Part shown: piece by piece, positions 7,926 through 16,971 of the stretch
How the letters are laid out: each line of letters begins with the position of its first letter
How positions within the stretch are numbered: position 1 is the first letter of the stretch
NCBI RefSeq assembly: GCF_007860125.1
Contig: NZ_SJPW01000008.1
Span: 285,553-349,552, forward strand
Length of the DNA: 64,000 bases
DNA from: Rubripirellula tenax
GTDB lineage: Bacteria > Planctomycetota > Planctomycetia > Pirellulales > Pirellulaceae
Direction of reading: 5' to 3'
The notes under the pieces: generated by a model
Seen by the model: the letters and a program-made list of their open reading frames with translations, nothing else
The model's database searches: none
Told to the model about the DNA's origin: nothing
Translations under genes and position numbers: made by a program

Positions 7926-8468
7926 GTGACTGGAGACGCATCGAACGTGATCGACGCGGCAGATCTATCGCAACTTTGGAACGATCACGCGAGCCGTTTG
8001 CTGCTGATAGCGCGGTCGATGGGTGATGCTCGCGGTGTGTCACTTGCCGACGATGCGGTGCAGGAAGCGTTCATCGCCTTGGCGTTGCAACCAAAGTTGC
8101 CCGACGATCCGTTCGCTTGGATGGTACGCGTCGTACGGAACCAGATTCTGAGTTGGCACCGATCGGGTGGTCGCCGAAAGAATCGCGAGTCCATGCTCGC
8201 GAAATGCGACTGGTTTCAAACGGACGTCGCTGCCGGCATCGACGCCGACGAAGTGACACAACGATTGATGCACTTAAACTCGCCAACTCGCGAGGTGATC
8301 GTGATGCACGTTTGGGGCGAAATGACTTTCGATGCCATCGCCGAGGTACTTCAAATTTCGCGGTCCAGCGCCCATCGCCAGTTCACCCAAGGCATTGATT
8401 CGCTGCGACAACAACTTGCCCCGCCCGACCTGGCTACGGAAGTATCCCATTCCGAGAGATCATCATGA
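7926..8468 (+). CDS. ECF-family RNA polymerase sigma factor
   Basis: 180 residues. Region 2 spans about 18-85, with the core-binding helix DDAVQEAFIAL and the WMVRVVRNQILSWHRS helix for -10 recognition. Region 4 is about 118-165 (TREVIVMHVWGEMTFDAIAEVL followed by the recognition helix ISRSSAHRQFTQG). Region 3 is missing, as expected for ECF factors. The start is a GTG at 7926; no strong ribosome site supports it, so the exact N-terminus is uncertain. The stop overlaps the next gene as ATGA, and three further genes follow with the same overlaps. That arrangement makes it likely that the sigma factor governs its own operon. Confidence 0.92.
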   Translation: MTGDASNVIDAADLSQLWNDHASRLLLIARSMGDARGVSLADDAVQEAFIALALQPKLPDDPFAWMVRVVRNQILSWHRSGGRRKNRESMLAKCDWFQTDVAAGIDADEVTQRLMHLNSPTREVIVMHVWGEMTFDAIAEVLQISRSSAHRQFTQGIDSLRQQLAPPDLATEVSHSERSS

Positions 8469-9016
8469 ACGACAACGACAACCAGACGTGGGTCGAGAAT
8501 CTGCGACGATTGCAACCGACGCCTATCGAGTCACCAAACGAAACGATGTTTCGAATCGGTTACGCGACCGCGCAGCGTGAAGTCAGTCACGAGCGTCGCA
8601 GTTTTCCGATTCGCGGTTGGATGATTGCCGCGTCTTTGGTCGCTTGCACCGCCGGTCCGCTCGGTTACTGGACGATTCAACTGCGACGCGAATTGAGACA
8701 CTTGACCAACGTTGCATTGCCGAAGGCGACGTCTAAGCAGGAACCAACGATCGGGATTGCTGCCCGAGCCCGCCAAAACCCTCTTCCGATGAAACCAACT
8801 CGCGTCTTCGTCGACCCCTCGTTGCCCGACGACATGCTTGTCGCCTTTCATCGGTCGATTGAAATCAACGAAGACGGCAGCCTTCCGATGATGGACCGTT
8901 GGACTGGGTTTCAGCAGGCTTCGCGAAGCCAGCACAGCGACTCCGCCGCACAACCGTCGACGCTATCCGTTCGCGACTTGCATACAATGACCCACGCATT
9001 GGAGACCCGACGATGA
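8465..9016 (+). CDS. Single-pass membrane protein in the anti-sigma position
   Basis: 183 residues. A short charged cytoplasmic N-terminus (about 1-48) is followed by one membrane helix (about 51-70, GWMIAASLVACTAGPLGYW) and a periplasmic tail. Topology, size and overlap with the sigma gene (ATGA) are what an ECF anti-sigma factor would show. However, the H-x3-C-x2-C zinc motif of the common ZAS anti-sigma domain is missing and no named domain is recognised. It overlaps the following gene as well. Anti-sigma function is inference from context. Confidence 0.72.
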   Translation: MNDNDNQTWVENLRRLQPTPIESPNETMFRIGYATAQREVSHERRSFPIRGWMIAASLVACTAGPLGYWTIQLRRELRHLTNVALPKATSKQEPTIGIAARARQNPLPMKPTRVFVDPSLPDDMLVAFHRSIEINEDGSLPMMDRWTGFQQASRSQHSDSAAQPSTLSVRDLHTMTHALETRR

Positions 9017-10479
9017 AAAACGTCTTTTCGTTACGAGCCATCGGGTCGTTTTGGATCGTGGCATTGGCGTCTACGGCGCCGATGACCTGGGCCGACGACG
9101 GCGCGGCGCCGCGAACCGTCTCGATCGCACCGATGGCTGCCCCCGATCCCATGCTTCGCTATCGCTTTTGGCCTGCTGCCGAACATCGCCAGGACCGCGA
9201 TCCAATGCCGGGTGTTTTGCGGGCGTTGATCCTGATGCATTCCGCGGTTGCGAACGCCGCGGACGACGAACCGAACGAATATGAGCAGCATTTTCAATGG
9301 AATGAACTGCCGCTCGACCAGCTTCCCGTCGACGACGTGCATCGCTCGCTCGACCGATTCAATACATCGATCAACGAATTGATGCGAATCGAGAATGCGA
9401 TGAAGATTCATTACGACCTTGGCGTCGAAGCGTTGTCGGTGAACGAGACGATCGGGCTTCTGTTGCCTGAATTTCAAGACATGCGGATGCTTTGCCGGAT
9501 CTTGGAACTAAAAGCTCGGCTGGCAATATTGGAACATCGCTACGACGAAGCGATCGAAACCGTGCGCATCGGATTCAGATTGTCGGAAGTCGCGTCGCAA
9601 AGCACGCCATTTTTGGTCGGGCGACTGATTGGAATCGCGATCGCCGAAAGAATGCTGCAAGTCGTCGAGGCCGCCGTGGTGCAGCCCGACTTCCCCAACG
9701 TCTATTGGGCGCTGGCGGCGCTGCCCAGCGAAAGACTGTTCGAAGTACGTCAGGCGATCGAGTTCGAATCGACGCTGCTGACAAAAATGTTACCCGGTGC
9801 GCCCGACATGTCGTCACCAACAATCGGTCAAGACGCGGCAGCTTCGCAACTTCTCGATTTGGCGGACCAAGCACACGGCGTCCTCGTCGGAACGACGTCT
9901 TCACCAGACGATGATCATCGCGCTGCAATGCTGATGATGGGAATGTACGTCGCGATGATGGCGGAACCGTCTCGGGATGGGCTGCAATCCACAGACGTTT
10001 GGAAAAACCGTGCGGGTGAACTTTCGGATTGCGAAGCGGTGTTACGTTGGACGAGCCTTCGTTTGCGTCGCTTCCGAGACCAATGGGAAGCATGGCAGAC
10101 GCTCCCACCCGACGTGTTCGCCGCGTCTCAATCCCAGCGCTGGATGCTGGCCGATGATTCCGAATCGCGTGACTTGGCTGTCCGTGTAGCTCGTGAGCTG
10201 ACGCCGTCGTTTCAACAGTATCTATACAACTTGCGAGCATACCAGCATCGGTCTTGGTTGATGACCATCGAAGCAATTCGAATGCACGCGGACCAAACGG
10301 GCGAACTTCCGGCGACGCTAGAAAAACTTTCGCCGGTTCCGGCTTGGGACGACCCGATCGCGAGTGGACCGTTCGTGTACCAACGTACCGATGCCGAACA
10401 CGCCACGTTGACGAGGGCTAGCACCAGCGGCAACGACGTTGACTTGACGGTTCAACTTGTCTTGAAAGGAAAATCATGA
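9013..10479 (+). CDS. Exported protein of unknown function, ECF operon
   Basis: 488 residues from the ATG at 9013, which overlaps the previous stop and gives a good signal peptide (MKNVFSLRAIGSFWIVALASTAPMTWA reads as basic start, hydrophobic core and A-x-A-like end). The mature part is mostly helical, with a repeat-like segment of alternating Leu and Arg near 150-220. Near the C-terminus IEAIRMHADQTGELP...PVPAWDDPIA...FVYQ resembles a segment in many planctomycete exported proteins that looks like the C-terminal part of type II secretion pseudopilins. No catalytic motif is recognised. It shares ATGA overlaps on both sides, so it belongs to the sigma factor operon and may be a target or sensor of it. 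Confidence 0.75.
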   Translation: MKNVFSLRAIGSFWIVALASTAPMTWADDGAAPRTVSIAPMAAPDPMLRYRFWPAAEHRQDRDPMPGVLRALILMHSAVANAADDEPNEYEQHFQWNELPLDQLPVDDVHRSLDRFNTSINELMRIENAMKIHYDLGVEALSVNETIGLLLPEFQDMRMLCRILELKARLAILEHRYDEAIETVRIGFRLSEVASQSTPFLVGRLIGIAIAERMLQVVEAAVVQPDFPNVYWALAALPSERLFEVRQAIEFESTLLTKMLPGAPDMSSPTIGQDAAASQLLDLADQAHGVLVGTTSSPDDDHRAAMLMMGMYVAMMAEPSRDGLQSTDVWKNRAGELSDCEAVLRWTSLRLRRFRDQWEAWQTLPPDVFAASQSQRWMLADDSESRDLAVRVARELTPSFQQYLYNLRAYQHRSWLMTIEAIRMHADQTGELPATLEKLSPVPAWDDPIASGPFVYQRTDAEHATLTRASTSGNDVDLTVQLVLKGKS

Positions 10480-11432
10480 TTTCGTTTCGTTTGCTCGGTT
10501 CGATACTTGCGTTGCTTCTGTTTTCCCCGGTAGAAGCCATGAGTCAATCGGTGCTTCATGTCGAAATACCGCCGGTCCTGATCAACGATGTAGCCCCCAC
10601 CGGTGTCAGACCTCACGCTATGACGCCCTATTTGGAATCGTCGTCATGCATCTTGATGGAGCTTGGGATCAAGGAACTAGATTTGGAAAGCGTTTCGCTT
10701 TGGATCGGCGAGCTCGGCGATGAAAGTCCGATATTGAAATCTCCATGGTTTGAAACCATTCGGCGGATCGCCAAAAAAATTGTCACCGAAGGTGGCAACC
10801 GGGCGTTCGTCGCTGCATCACCACGAATGTATCTTGAGGGCGCACCGCTGGTGATGATTCCGACATCGTCTCCTGCCGCGGCGAGTCGGCTTGCCAGTTC
10901 GATTGAATCTGTCCTGGATTCATCACCGTGGAAAATGCTCGTGCGTGTTCAGACAGATCACAAGTCGGTTTTGATCGGGACCGCTGAGACGATTGGGCGC
11001 GTGATGCAGCCGCGACCGGCCGGACGTGGGGACCTGTCATCACCGCTAACCAGCGCCGATGTGTTTCCTCATCGCGCCGTCATTTCGATTAGCGATGCGA
11101 CTCGCGGAAACTTGGTTGCACTGTGGCCAGATACGCTGCCCGGTCGCTGGGGTGTGGACCTGAACCCGAAGCAAACAATGGTCGATGTCATACGAATGAC
11201 TCTATCGATGCGATTAACGCCGAAGCTTGACGCCAGCTTGAAACTCGAGACCCCGGATCTGGCCGCGATGGAGCGGACGCAGGAAGCCGTTACCCGATGG
11301 ATTTCTTCAAGATCTGGCTGTGATGGAGTGACGGTCGCTGATGAAGGAACCGAACTTACTGTGTCGCTGCCAGAATCGTTTTTCGCCGAAATCTTGAAAA
11401 GCAAGAAATTCCAAGCTCAAACGCCCGACTGA
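10476..11432 (+). CDS. Exported protein of unknown function, last gene of ECF operon
   Basis: 318 residues with a clear signal peptide (MISFRLLGSILALLLFSPVEA). The rest has a mixed alpha/beta look without cysteine clusters or known motifs. Its start overlaps the stop of the preceding exported protein (ATGA). The pair of periplasmic or surface proteins behind a sigma factor and membrane protein suggests the operon monitors or builds something at the envelope. I do not recognise the family. Confidence 0.72.
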   Translation: MISFRLLGSILALLLFSPVEAMSQSVLHVEIPPVLINDVAPTGVRPHAMTPYLESSSCILMELGIKELDLESVSLWIGELGDESPILKSPWFETIRRIAKKIVTEGGNRAFVAASPRMYLEGAPLVMIPTSSPAAASRLASSIESVLDSSPWKMLVRVQTDHKSVLIGTAETIGRVMQPRPAGRGDLSSPLTSADVFPHRAVISISDATRGNLVALWPDTLPGRWGVDLNPKQTMVDVIRMTLSMRLTPKLDASLKLETPDLAAMERTQEAVTRWISSRSGCDGVTVADEGTELTVSLPESFFAEILKSKKFQAQTPD

Positions 11433-11594
11433 TTCACACGGCCGTTCATTACCGCAGTAGGGTCGTCTGTGGTTTTTCCTTGTTGGCAATACGAACCGTT
11501 CCTTCCGCGTCTTGCCAGTGACGCTATAAAATAAGGCTGCCGTCTCGAACGTATCGATGCGACACAAGACGATCGACACACGCGGGAAACGGTC

Positions 11595-12158
11595 ATGGGA
11601 TTTACGATTCAGTACTGTTCGACCGAGGCGATGCATCCGGCCCAGGCGTTCGAGATCAAGCAGGACGCAAGCATTTTGAGCAGCGGATTCACGTGGCTGA
11701 GTTGTGAACCGGTCATTTTGAATCAAAAGTCGGACGGCCGGTTGGCGGGTGCCAGCAAACCGAACTTCTTTGCCGATCCGCCCCCAAGCGATGATACGAA
11801 TGCCGAGGGACTTCCCGATGGCAACGTTTTGACCATGACCGACGTCCTTTGCGAACTGTCGCGCCGGCACAAAATCAATTGGAAGATCGGCCACGATTAT
11901 GAACAGGACCCCATCGGCGAAATCCGTGCCGGTGTCATCGACCCGGACCTTCTAGAACAACTGGAAGCATTCGGATCGATCGGCGAGTTGCTCGACAGCA
12001 TGGCGGACGATGACGAGGAAGAAGACGATCTTGCATTGAGGGCGAGTAGGCTCTCGTTTCTTGCTGATCAAGACAACGTCAACAAAGGCAAAGTCGACGA
12101 AGACCAAGCGGATGATGACGATGAACCTCGCTTGTTGAAGTTTCCCGGACGAGACTGA
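11595..12158 (+). CDS. Hypothetical acidic protein
   Basis: 187 residues with no signal peptide or membrane helix. The N-terminal half is an ordinary globular sequence (MGFTIQYCSTEAMHPAQAFEI...SCEPVIL). The C-terminal third is very acidic (DSMADDDEEEDDL, then EDQADDDDEPRLL) and probably disordered. A purine run GGGAAACGG lies just before the ATG. It stands alone between the ECF operon and the ABC exporter, in the same direction. The N-terminal start MGFTIQY...A is shared by many small planctomycete proteins as far as I recall; no function can be given. Confidence 0.65.
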   Translation: MGFTIQYCSTEAMHPAQAFEIKQDASILSSGFTWLSCEPVILNQKSDGRLAGASKPNFFADPPPSDDTNAEGLPDGNVLTMTDVLCELSRRHKINWKIGHDYEQDPIGEIRAGVIDPDLLEQLEAFGSIGELLDSMADDDEEEDDLALRASRLSFLADQDNVNKGKVDEDQADDDDEPRLLKFPGRD

Positions 12159-12228
12159 AACGATTTCTACGCCTGAATCTAGCCTTCGATGGTCACCGGA
12201 CGGGGACCTTTCTAACTCGGCCGTCGTC

Positions 12229-14016
12229 ATGCGATTGCTGCGATTGGCTTGGGGCTACCGTGGTTGGTGCGCCGCGATGTTGGTTTTACAGGCGGTTCTG
12301 ATGGCACTCGCCGTGATGTTGGTCCAAATCGGTGGGCTTGCAATCGATGTGATCCGCTTTCATGCAGGCGACACCCCGTCGATGCCGACACTTCCCTTTG
12401 GCATTCGCTTTCCCGAATCCTGGCCTGCGATGACGCAGGTGATCGCCTTGTCCGGATCGATGATCTTGATCGCAGTGGTCCGCGCGGCGTTGAACTATTC
12501 GTATGCGCTCGTTTCTGGGACTCTGGTCCATCGCAAAATCGTCGTTGATCTTCGAGCCGACGTTTACGCGAAACTGCAACGGCTAAGTCTGCGGTTTTAT
12601 AACGACCAACCTGCCGGCACCATCATCAATCGCGTGACCGGCGACGTCCAATCGACGCGAACGTTCATCGATGGCGTTTTGATTCAGTTGTCGATCTTGG
12701 TGATGTCGCTGGTCGTGTATCTGTTCTTCATGTTACGAATCGATATCGGTTTGACGATTGTTTGTCTGATGACGACACCGATCGTGTGGTGGACCAGCAT
12801 TCGGTTTTCGCAAGCCGTGCGGCCGATGTATGACCAAACCCGCCATTTGTTTGACGCACTGGTCTTGCGAGTATCCGAATCCGTCGATGGTGTCACCGTG
12901 ATCAAATCACTCGGTCGCCAATCCGCAGAGATCGCGCGGTTCAAGGAAGCCAACGATCTCGTTCAGACTCAACAACAAGCAGTATTCGTAAAGGTCAGCC
13001 GATTCGGTCCGTCGATTCAATTTCTGACTCAAATCAACTTAGTCGTTCTGTTGATGTACGGCGGATACTTGACTTCGATCGATCGATTGTCGCTGGGCAG
13101 CGGGTTGATCGTCTTCGCGGGACTGCTGCAACAATTCAGCAACCAAGTCGGTAACCTGTCGGGCTTGGTCGGTACCGTTCAACAGTCGCTGACCGGTGCC
13201 CGGCGCGTTTTCGAAGTGCTTGACGCGGCAGAGGAAGTCGTACCGCCCGATGATCCATGGGTACCCGAAACCGTTCGCGGCGAGATCCGGTTTCAAGGCG
13301 TCTGGTTCCAATACGGAGATGGTTCGCCAGTGTTGTCGGACATCGTTCTAAAAGTGCGCCCGGGCGAGAAGATTGCGATCATGGGTGCGGTGGGGCAGGG
13401 TAAATCGACACTGCTGAGCTTGATTCCCCGGTTCTATGATCCGCAGTGCGGAACGATCGAAGTGGACGGCGTCGACGTGCGCCGCTGGGACCTACCAACG
13501 CTACGCCGCAGCGTCGGCCTGGTGTTGCAAGAACCGCTGTTGTTAAGCAACACGATCGGCGCCAACATCGCCTTTGGATTCCCGAATGCTTCGCGAGAGC
13601 AAGTTCGTATGGCTGCGCGATTGGCGGCGGCGCACGAGTTCATCGAAGCATCGCCGATGGGTTACGACACGATGTTGGGCGAATTTGGGATGTCGCTATC
13701 GGGCGGACAACGGCAAAGATTGGCGCTCGCGAGGGCGTTGCTGACCGATCCGGCGATTCTGTTGCTTGACGATCCGGTCTCGGCGATCGACCCGGAAACC
13801 GAACACGAGATCGTGTCGGCAATGAACGCGGCAAGCGTCGGACGGACCACGTTGACGGTCGCCAATCGAATCAGCACGCTGCGGGGCGCCGACCGAATCA
13901 TCATTCTTGATCATGGAAGGATCGTGCAAGAAGGCAGCCACGAAAAGCTGATCGACGAAGCCGGCCACTACCGCGACGTCGTGCTCAGCCAATCGTCATC
14001 GGAGTCGCAGCCATGA
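12229..14016 (+). CDS. ABC exporter half-transporter, subunit with degenerate ATP site
   Basis: 595 residues: an N-terminal six-helix membrane domain (about 1-330) and a C-terminal nucleotide-binding domain. The Walker A is GAVGQGKST (K392) and the signature is canonical LSGGQ (490-494). The Walker B is LLLDD, with Asp515 where the catalytic Glu normally stands, and the H-loop His is replaced by Asn546. These two changes mark the non-hydrolysing half-site of heterodimeric exporters. The stop overlaps the start of the second half-transporter (ATGA). Together they should export a hydrophobic compound, lipid or peptide; substrate unknown. Confidence 0.93.
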   Translation: MRLLRLAWGYRGWCAAMLVLQAVLMALAVMLVQIGGLAIDVIRFHAGDTPSMPTLPFGIRFPESWPAMTQVIALSGSMILIAVVRAALNYSYALVSGTLVHRKIVVDLRADVYAKLQRLSLRFYNDQPAGTIINRVTGDVQSTRTFIDGVLIQLSILVMSLVVYLFFMLRIDIGLTIVCLMTTPIVWWTSIRFSQAVRPMYDQTRHLFDALVLRVSESVDGVTVIKSLGRQSAEIARFKEANDLVQTQQQAVFVKVSRFGPSIQFLTQINLVVLLMYGGYLTSIDRLSLGSGLIVFAGLLQQFSNQVGNLSGLVGTVQQSLTGARRVFEVLDAAEEVVPPDDPWVPETVRGEIRFQGVWFQYGDGSPVLSDIVLKVRPGEKIAIMGAVGQGKSTLLSLIPRFYDPQCGTIEVDGVDVRRWDLPTLRRSVGLVLQEPLLLSNTIGANIAFGFPNASREQVRMAARLAAAHEFIEASPMGYDTMLGEFGMSLSGGQRQRLALARALLTDPAILLLDDPVSAIDPETEHEIVSAMNAASVGRTTLTVANRISTLRGADRIIILDHGRIVQEGSHEKLIDEAGHYRDVVLSQSSSESQP

Positions 14017-15839
14017 ACTCCTCGAACGCTTTCCCCGCAATGGTCAAGGTGATCCGCGATCCGGATGCCGAGGCACGGCGCCGCCCGCTTTCGATGGCGT
14101 TGATTCGTCGACTGTGGACGCTGATGCGTCCGTATTCGCGCAAACGAAACGCATTGACCGGACTCGTGTTGCTTCGTGCTTGCCAATTGCCAGCCCTAGC
14201 ATGGTCCATCGGCGCCGTGATCAACGGCCCCGTTTCTGGCCGGGCCCCGTTCGCCTCCATCGCGTTTGCTTCGCTGGGCGTGTTGGCGTTAGCCGCCTGG
14301 ACTCAGTTGACGCTGGTTTATCGGCAACGAATGGCACTTGAACTGGGCGAGGCGATCATTCACGACCTGCGTGGACGCGTGTACGAACATCTGCAAACGA
14401 TGCCGATGTCGTTCTACACGAAAACGAAAACCGGTCGCGTGATCAGCAGGATCACCAGTGATTGCGATTCCGTTCGTACCGGTGTCCAAGACGTGTTGTT
14501 TGTCAGTATGGTTCAAGGCGGCCAAATGATCATCGCGGCGATCGTGATGGGATGCTATGACCTGCCGCTGCTTGTGGTCGTGTTGGCGATGAGTCCGATA
14601 CTTTGGCTGATCGGTAAGGTCATGCGAGGTCGCTTGAGCCAAGCGTACCGCGACGTCCAAGAGAGCTTTAGCCGCGTGACGGCAACGATCGCCGAGTCGG
14701 TCTCGGTAATCCGAGTGACCCAGGCACTTGCTCGCGAAGAAACCAATGCCGAATTGTTTCGCCAGCTGACCGTTGACCACGCCGAATACAACATGAGAAG
14801 TACGCGCGAGGGTGGCCGAATGATGCCGCTGCTTGAATTGACAGGCCAAGTTTCGCTGGGGCTGGTCCTTATCGTGGGGGCCTATCGGGCGATCATCGCC
14901 AATGATCCCATGCCGGTCGGCGACCTCATTCAGTTTTGGTTCCTAGCAGGACTATTCTTCAGCCCCATTCAAGTGCTTGGCAATCAATACAACCAAGCAC
15001 TGACCGCCATGGCGGGTGCCGAGCGGGTGTTTGCATTGCTGGACACCGAGCCGCTTTGGACGGACCTTCCCGATGCCAAACCGTTCGCCGAACCGATCCT
15101 CGGCAAACTTGAACTCAGCGAAGTAACGTTCGCATACGAACCCGCGCGTCCGGTCTTGATCGACGTTTCGTTGCACGTCCCCGCGGGTTCGATGGTGGCG
15201 TTGGTTGGCGAGACCGGCAGCGGCAAGTCGACACTGGCGTCTTTGGTAGCTCGGTTTTATCTTCCCGACCAGGGAACGATTTGTATTGACGACCAAAACT
15301 TGCGTGAGATCACCACCGCATCGATCGCCCGCGCCGTATCGGTCGTTCCCCAACAGAACTATCTGTTTAGCGGCACGGTGCTGGATAACATCGTGGCCGG
15401 CCGCAGCGGCGCGACCGAGTCGGATGCGATCGCTGCTCTTGAATCACTGGATTGCAGTTGGTTGATCGATGACTTGCCCGAAGGGCTACACACCCAGGCC
15501 GGATCACGTGGCGGGCGGGTCTCGCTGGGCCAAAGACAATTGATTTGTTTTGCTAGAGCATTGGTGGCTGATCCGCGCGTCTTGATTCTTGATGAGGCCA
15601 CCAGCGCCGTGGACAGCTTGACGGAGGTGCGAATTCAAGCGGCATTATCGCGATTGCTTCAAAACCGAACCAGCTTGGTGATCGCCCATCGTTTGAGCAC
15701 GATTCGGGCGGCCGACCAAATCCTGGTATTGTCCAACGGTCGCGTCGTAGAACGAGGCCAGCACGCCGAAATGCTGCGTGCTGAGGGGCCCTATCGACGC
15801 CTACACGATCGTTTTGTGGCGGGGCACGACGTGTTTTAG
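14013..15839 (+). CDS. ABC exporter half-transporter, partner subunit with deviant signature
   Basis: 608 residues: six membrane helices (about 45-340), then the ATPase domain. It has Walker A GETGSGKST (K405), Walker B LILDE with catalytic E528, and H-loop H559. The signature is VSLGQ (503-507) instead of LSGGQ. In a heterodimer each ATP site combines Walker motifs of one subunit with the signature of the other, so this deviant signature faces the subunit that lacks Glu and His. The canonical site is made of this Walker B and the partner's LSGGQ. That complementary pattern supports one asymmetric transporter of the BmrCD/LmrCD/TM287-288 kind. Confidence 0.93.
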   Translation: MNSSNAFPAMVKVIRDPDAEARRRPLSMALIRRLWTLMRPYSRKRNALTGLVLLRACQLPALAWSIGAVINGPVSGRAPFASIAFASLGVLALAAWTQLTLVYRQRMALELGEAIIHDLRGRVYEHLQTMPMSFYTKTKTGRVISRITSDCDSVRTGVQDVLFVSMVQGGQMIIAAIVMGCYDLPLLVVVLAMSPILWLIGKVMRGRLSQAYRDVQESFSRVTATIAESVSVIRVTQALAREETNAELFRQLTVDHAEYNMRSTREGGRMMPLLELTGQVSLGLVLIVGAYRAIIANDPMPVGDLIQFWFLAGLFFSPIQVLGNQYNQALTAMAGAERVFALLDTEPLWTDLPDAKPFAEPILGKLELSEVTFAYEPARPVLIDVSLHVPAGSMVALVGETGSGKSTLASLVARFYLPDQGTICIDDQNLREITTASIARAVSVVPQQNYLFSGTVLDNIVAGRSGATESDAIAALESLDCSWLIDDLPEGLHTQAGSRGGRVSLGQRQLICFARALVADPRVLILDEATSAVDSLTEVRIQAALSRLLQNRTSLVIAHRLSTIRAADQILVLSNGRVVERGQHAEMLRAEGPYRRLHDRFVAGHDVF

Positions 15840-15897
15840 GGAATCGGGATTGAGCCGGCGGACTTCGTCACCTAAAGGTAATGGCAAGGATTTAACT

Positions 15898-16956
15898 ATG
15901 AAAAACAGCATCGATCTTGCCGGCGACCTTGATGAGTTTCTTATCCTGTTGCGCGGATTGGTTCGTGAACCGTCGGTGATTGGCAGCGAGGACGCTTTCT
16001 TTCGCGTGCTCCGTCGCGAACTCGACGAACTGCCGATCGAGGTGACTCGGTACCACGGACTGTTGGTTGCTCGTGGAAAAGCCCCCAAGGGCCAGATTTT
16101 GTCGGCTCACGTCGATCGGCACGGACTGATTTGCACCGGACCCAATGAATTCCAATATGCCGCGTTTATCATTGCCAATCGCAGCGAAATGACCGGCGAC
16201 AGCGTATCGGAACAAACGATGGAATTGATCGCCGATCGGTTCCACGGCCAACGCGTTCAAGCTCACACCCCGTACGCGGGAAGCTACCTGGGCCAGGGCA
16301 CGATCAACCGATCCTTCATCTGTCCGAAGCGACGAAACCTGATCTTTGAAGTCTCGGGGCTCGACTTCTTGCAACCTGGAACGCCCGTTTCCTTTTTGGA
16401 CCGATTGACGGTTTCGAGTGGCTTCGTGCGTGCCCAGCTGGACAATGTTTTGTCCGTTGCCATGCTGGTCTATCTATTTCGATGCGGCTTTCAAGGCACA
16501 GCGTTGTTCACTGCCGGCGAAGAAGCGGGACGAAGTTGGCAGCACGCGCTTGCATGGTTTCAACGACATGACATCGCCACCGATCGGATGATCGTTTTGG
16601 ACACCAGCCCCTATTCCAGCGAACAAGATGCATTGGCCCAGCATGTCGTGCTACGTACGCGAGATGCGACGTCGACGTTCGCGTCCAACGTGACACAAGA
16701 ACTGGAATCACGCTGCAAAACGCTGGGAATCGAATACACCTACAAAGACAAGTACGTCGAAATGCTGAACCGATCTCGCGAGAAGCCCCTCTCGTTCGGC
16801 CGCACAGAACTAGGCCGACTGATCGGTGCTACCGAAGGGCGCATCACCGGAACGACTTTGCAAGTCCCAACGACCGGCTATCACACCGCCAACGAAACAG
16901 CGTCGCTCGAATCGATTCAAGCGACGCTGCAATTGTTGAAAACGTATATCCGCTAA
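15898..16956 (+). CDS. M42-like dinuclear zinc aminopeptidase
   Basis: 352 residues, cytoplasmic. The cocatalytic metal set of the M42/M28 fold is complete: H71-x-D73 (SAHVDRHG), bridging D182 in QLDN, catalytic Glu pair E208-E209 in AGEEAG, D235 in VLDTS and H329 in TGYHTANE. Such enzymes remove N-terminal residues from peptides. The ATG at 15898 with AAGGATTT upstream is preferred over an earlier in-frame start inside the ABC gene. It lies 58 bases after the exporter genes in the same direction, so it could be co-transcribed; processing of an exported peptide is one possibility, housekeeping peptide turnover another. It ends 15 bases from the convergent SOD gene. Confidence 0.85.
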   Translation: MKNSIDLAGDLDEFLILLRGLVREPSVIGSEDAFFRVLRRELDELPIEVTRYHGLLVARGKAPKGQILSAHVDRHGLICTGPNEFQYAAFIIANRSEMTGDSVSEQTMELIADRFHGQRVQAHTPYAGSYLGQGTINRSFICPKRRNLIFEVSGLDFLQPGTPVSFLDRLTVSSGFVRAQLDNVLSVAMLVYLFRCGFQGTALFTAGEEAGRSWQHALAWFQRHDIATDRMIVLDTSPYSSEQDALAQHVVLRTRDATSTFASNVTQELESRCKTLGIEYTYKDKYVEMLNRSREKPLSFGRTELGRLIGATEGRITGTTLQVPTTGYHTANETASLESIQATLQLLKTYIR

Positions 16957-16971
16957 GCAATGTGCGGCGTC

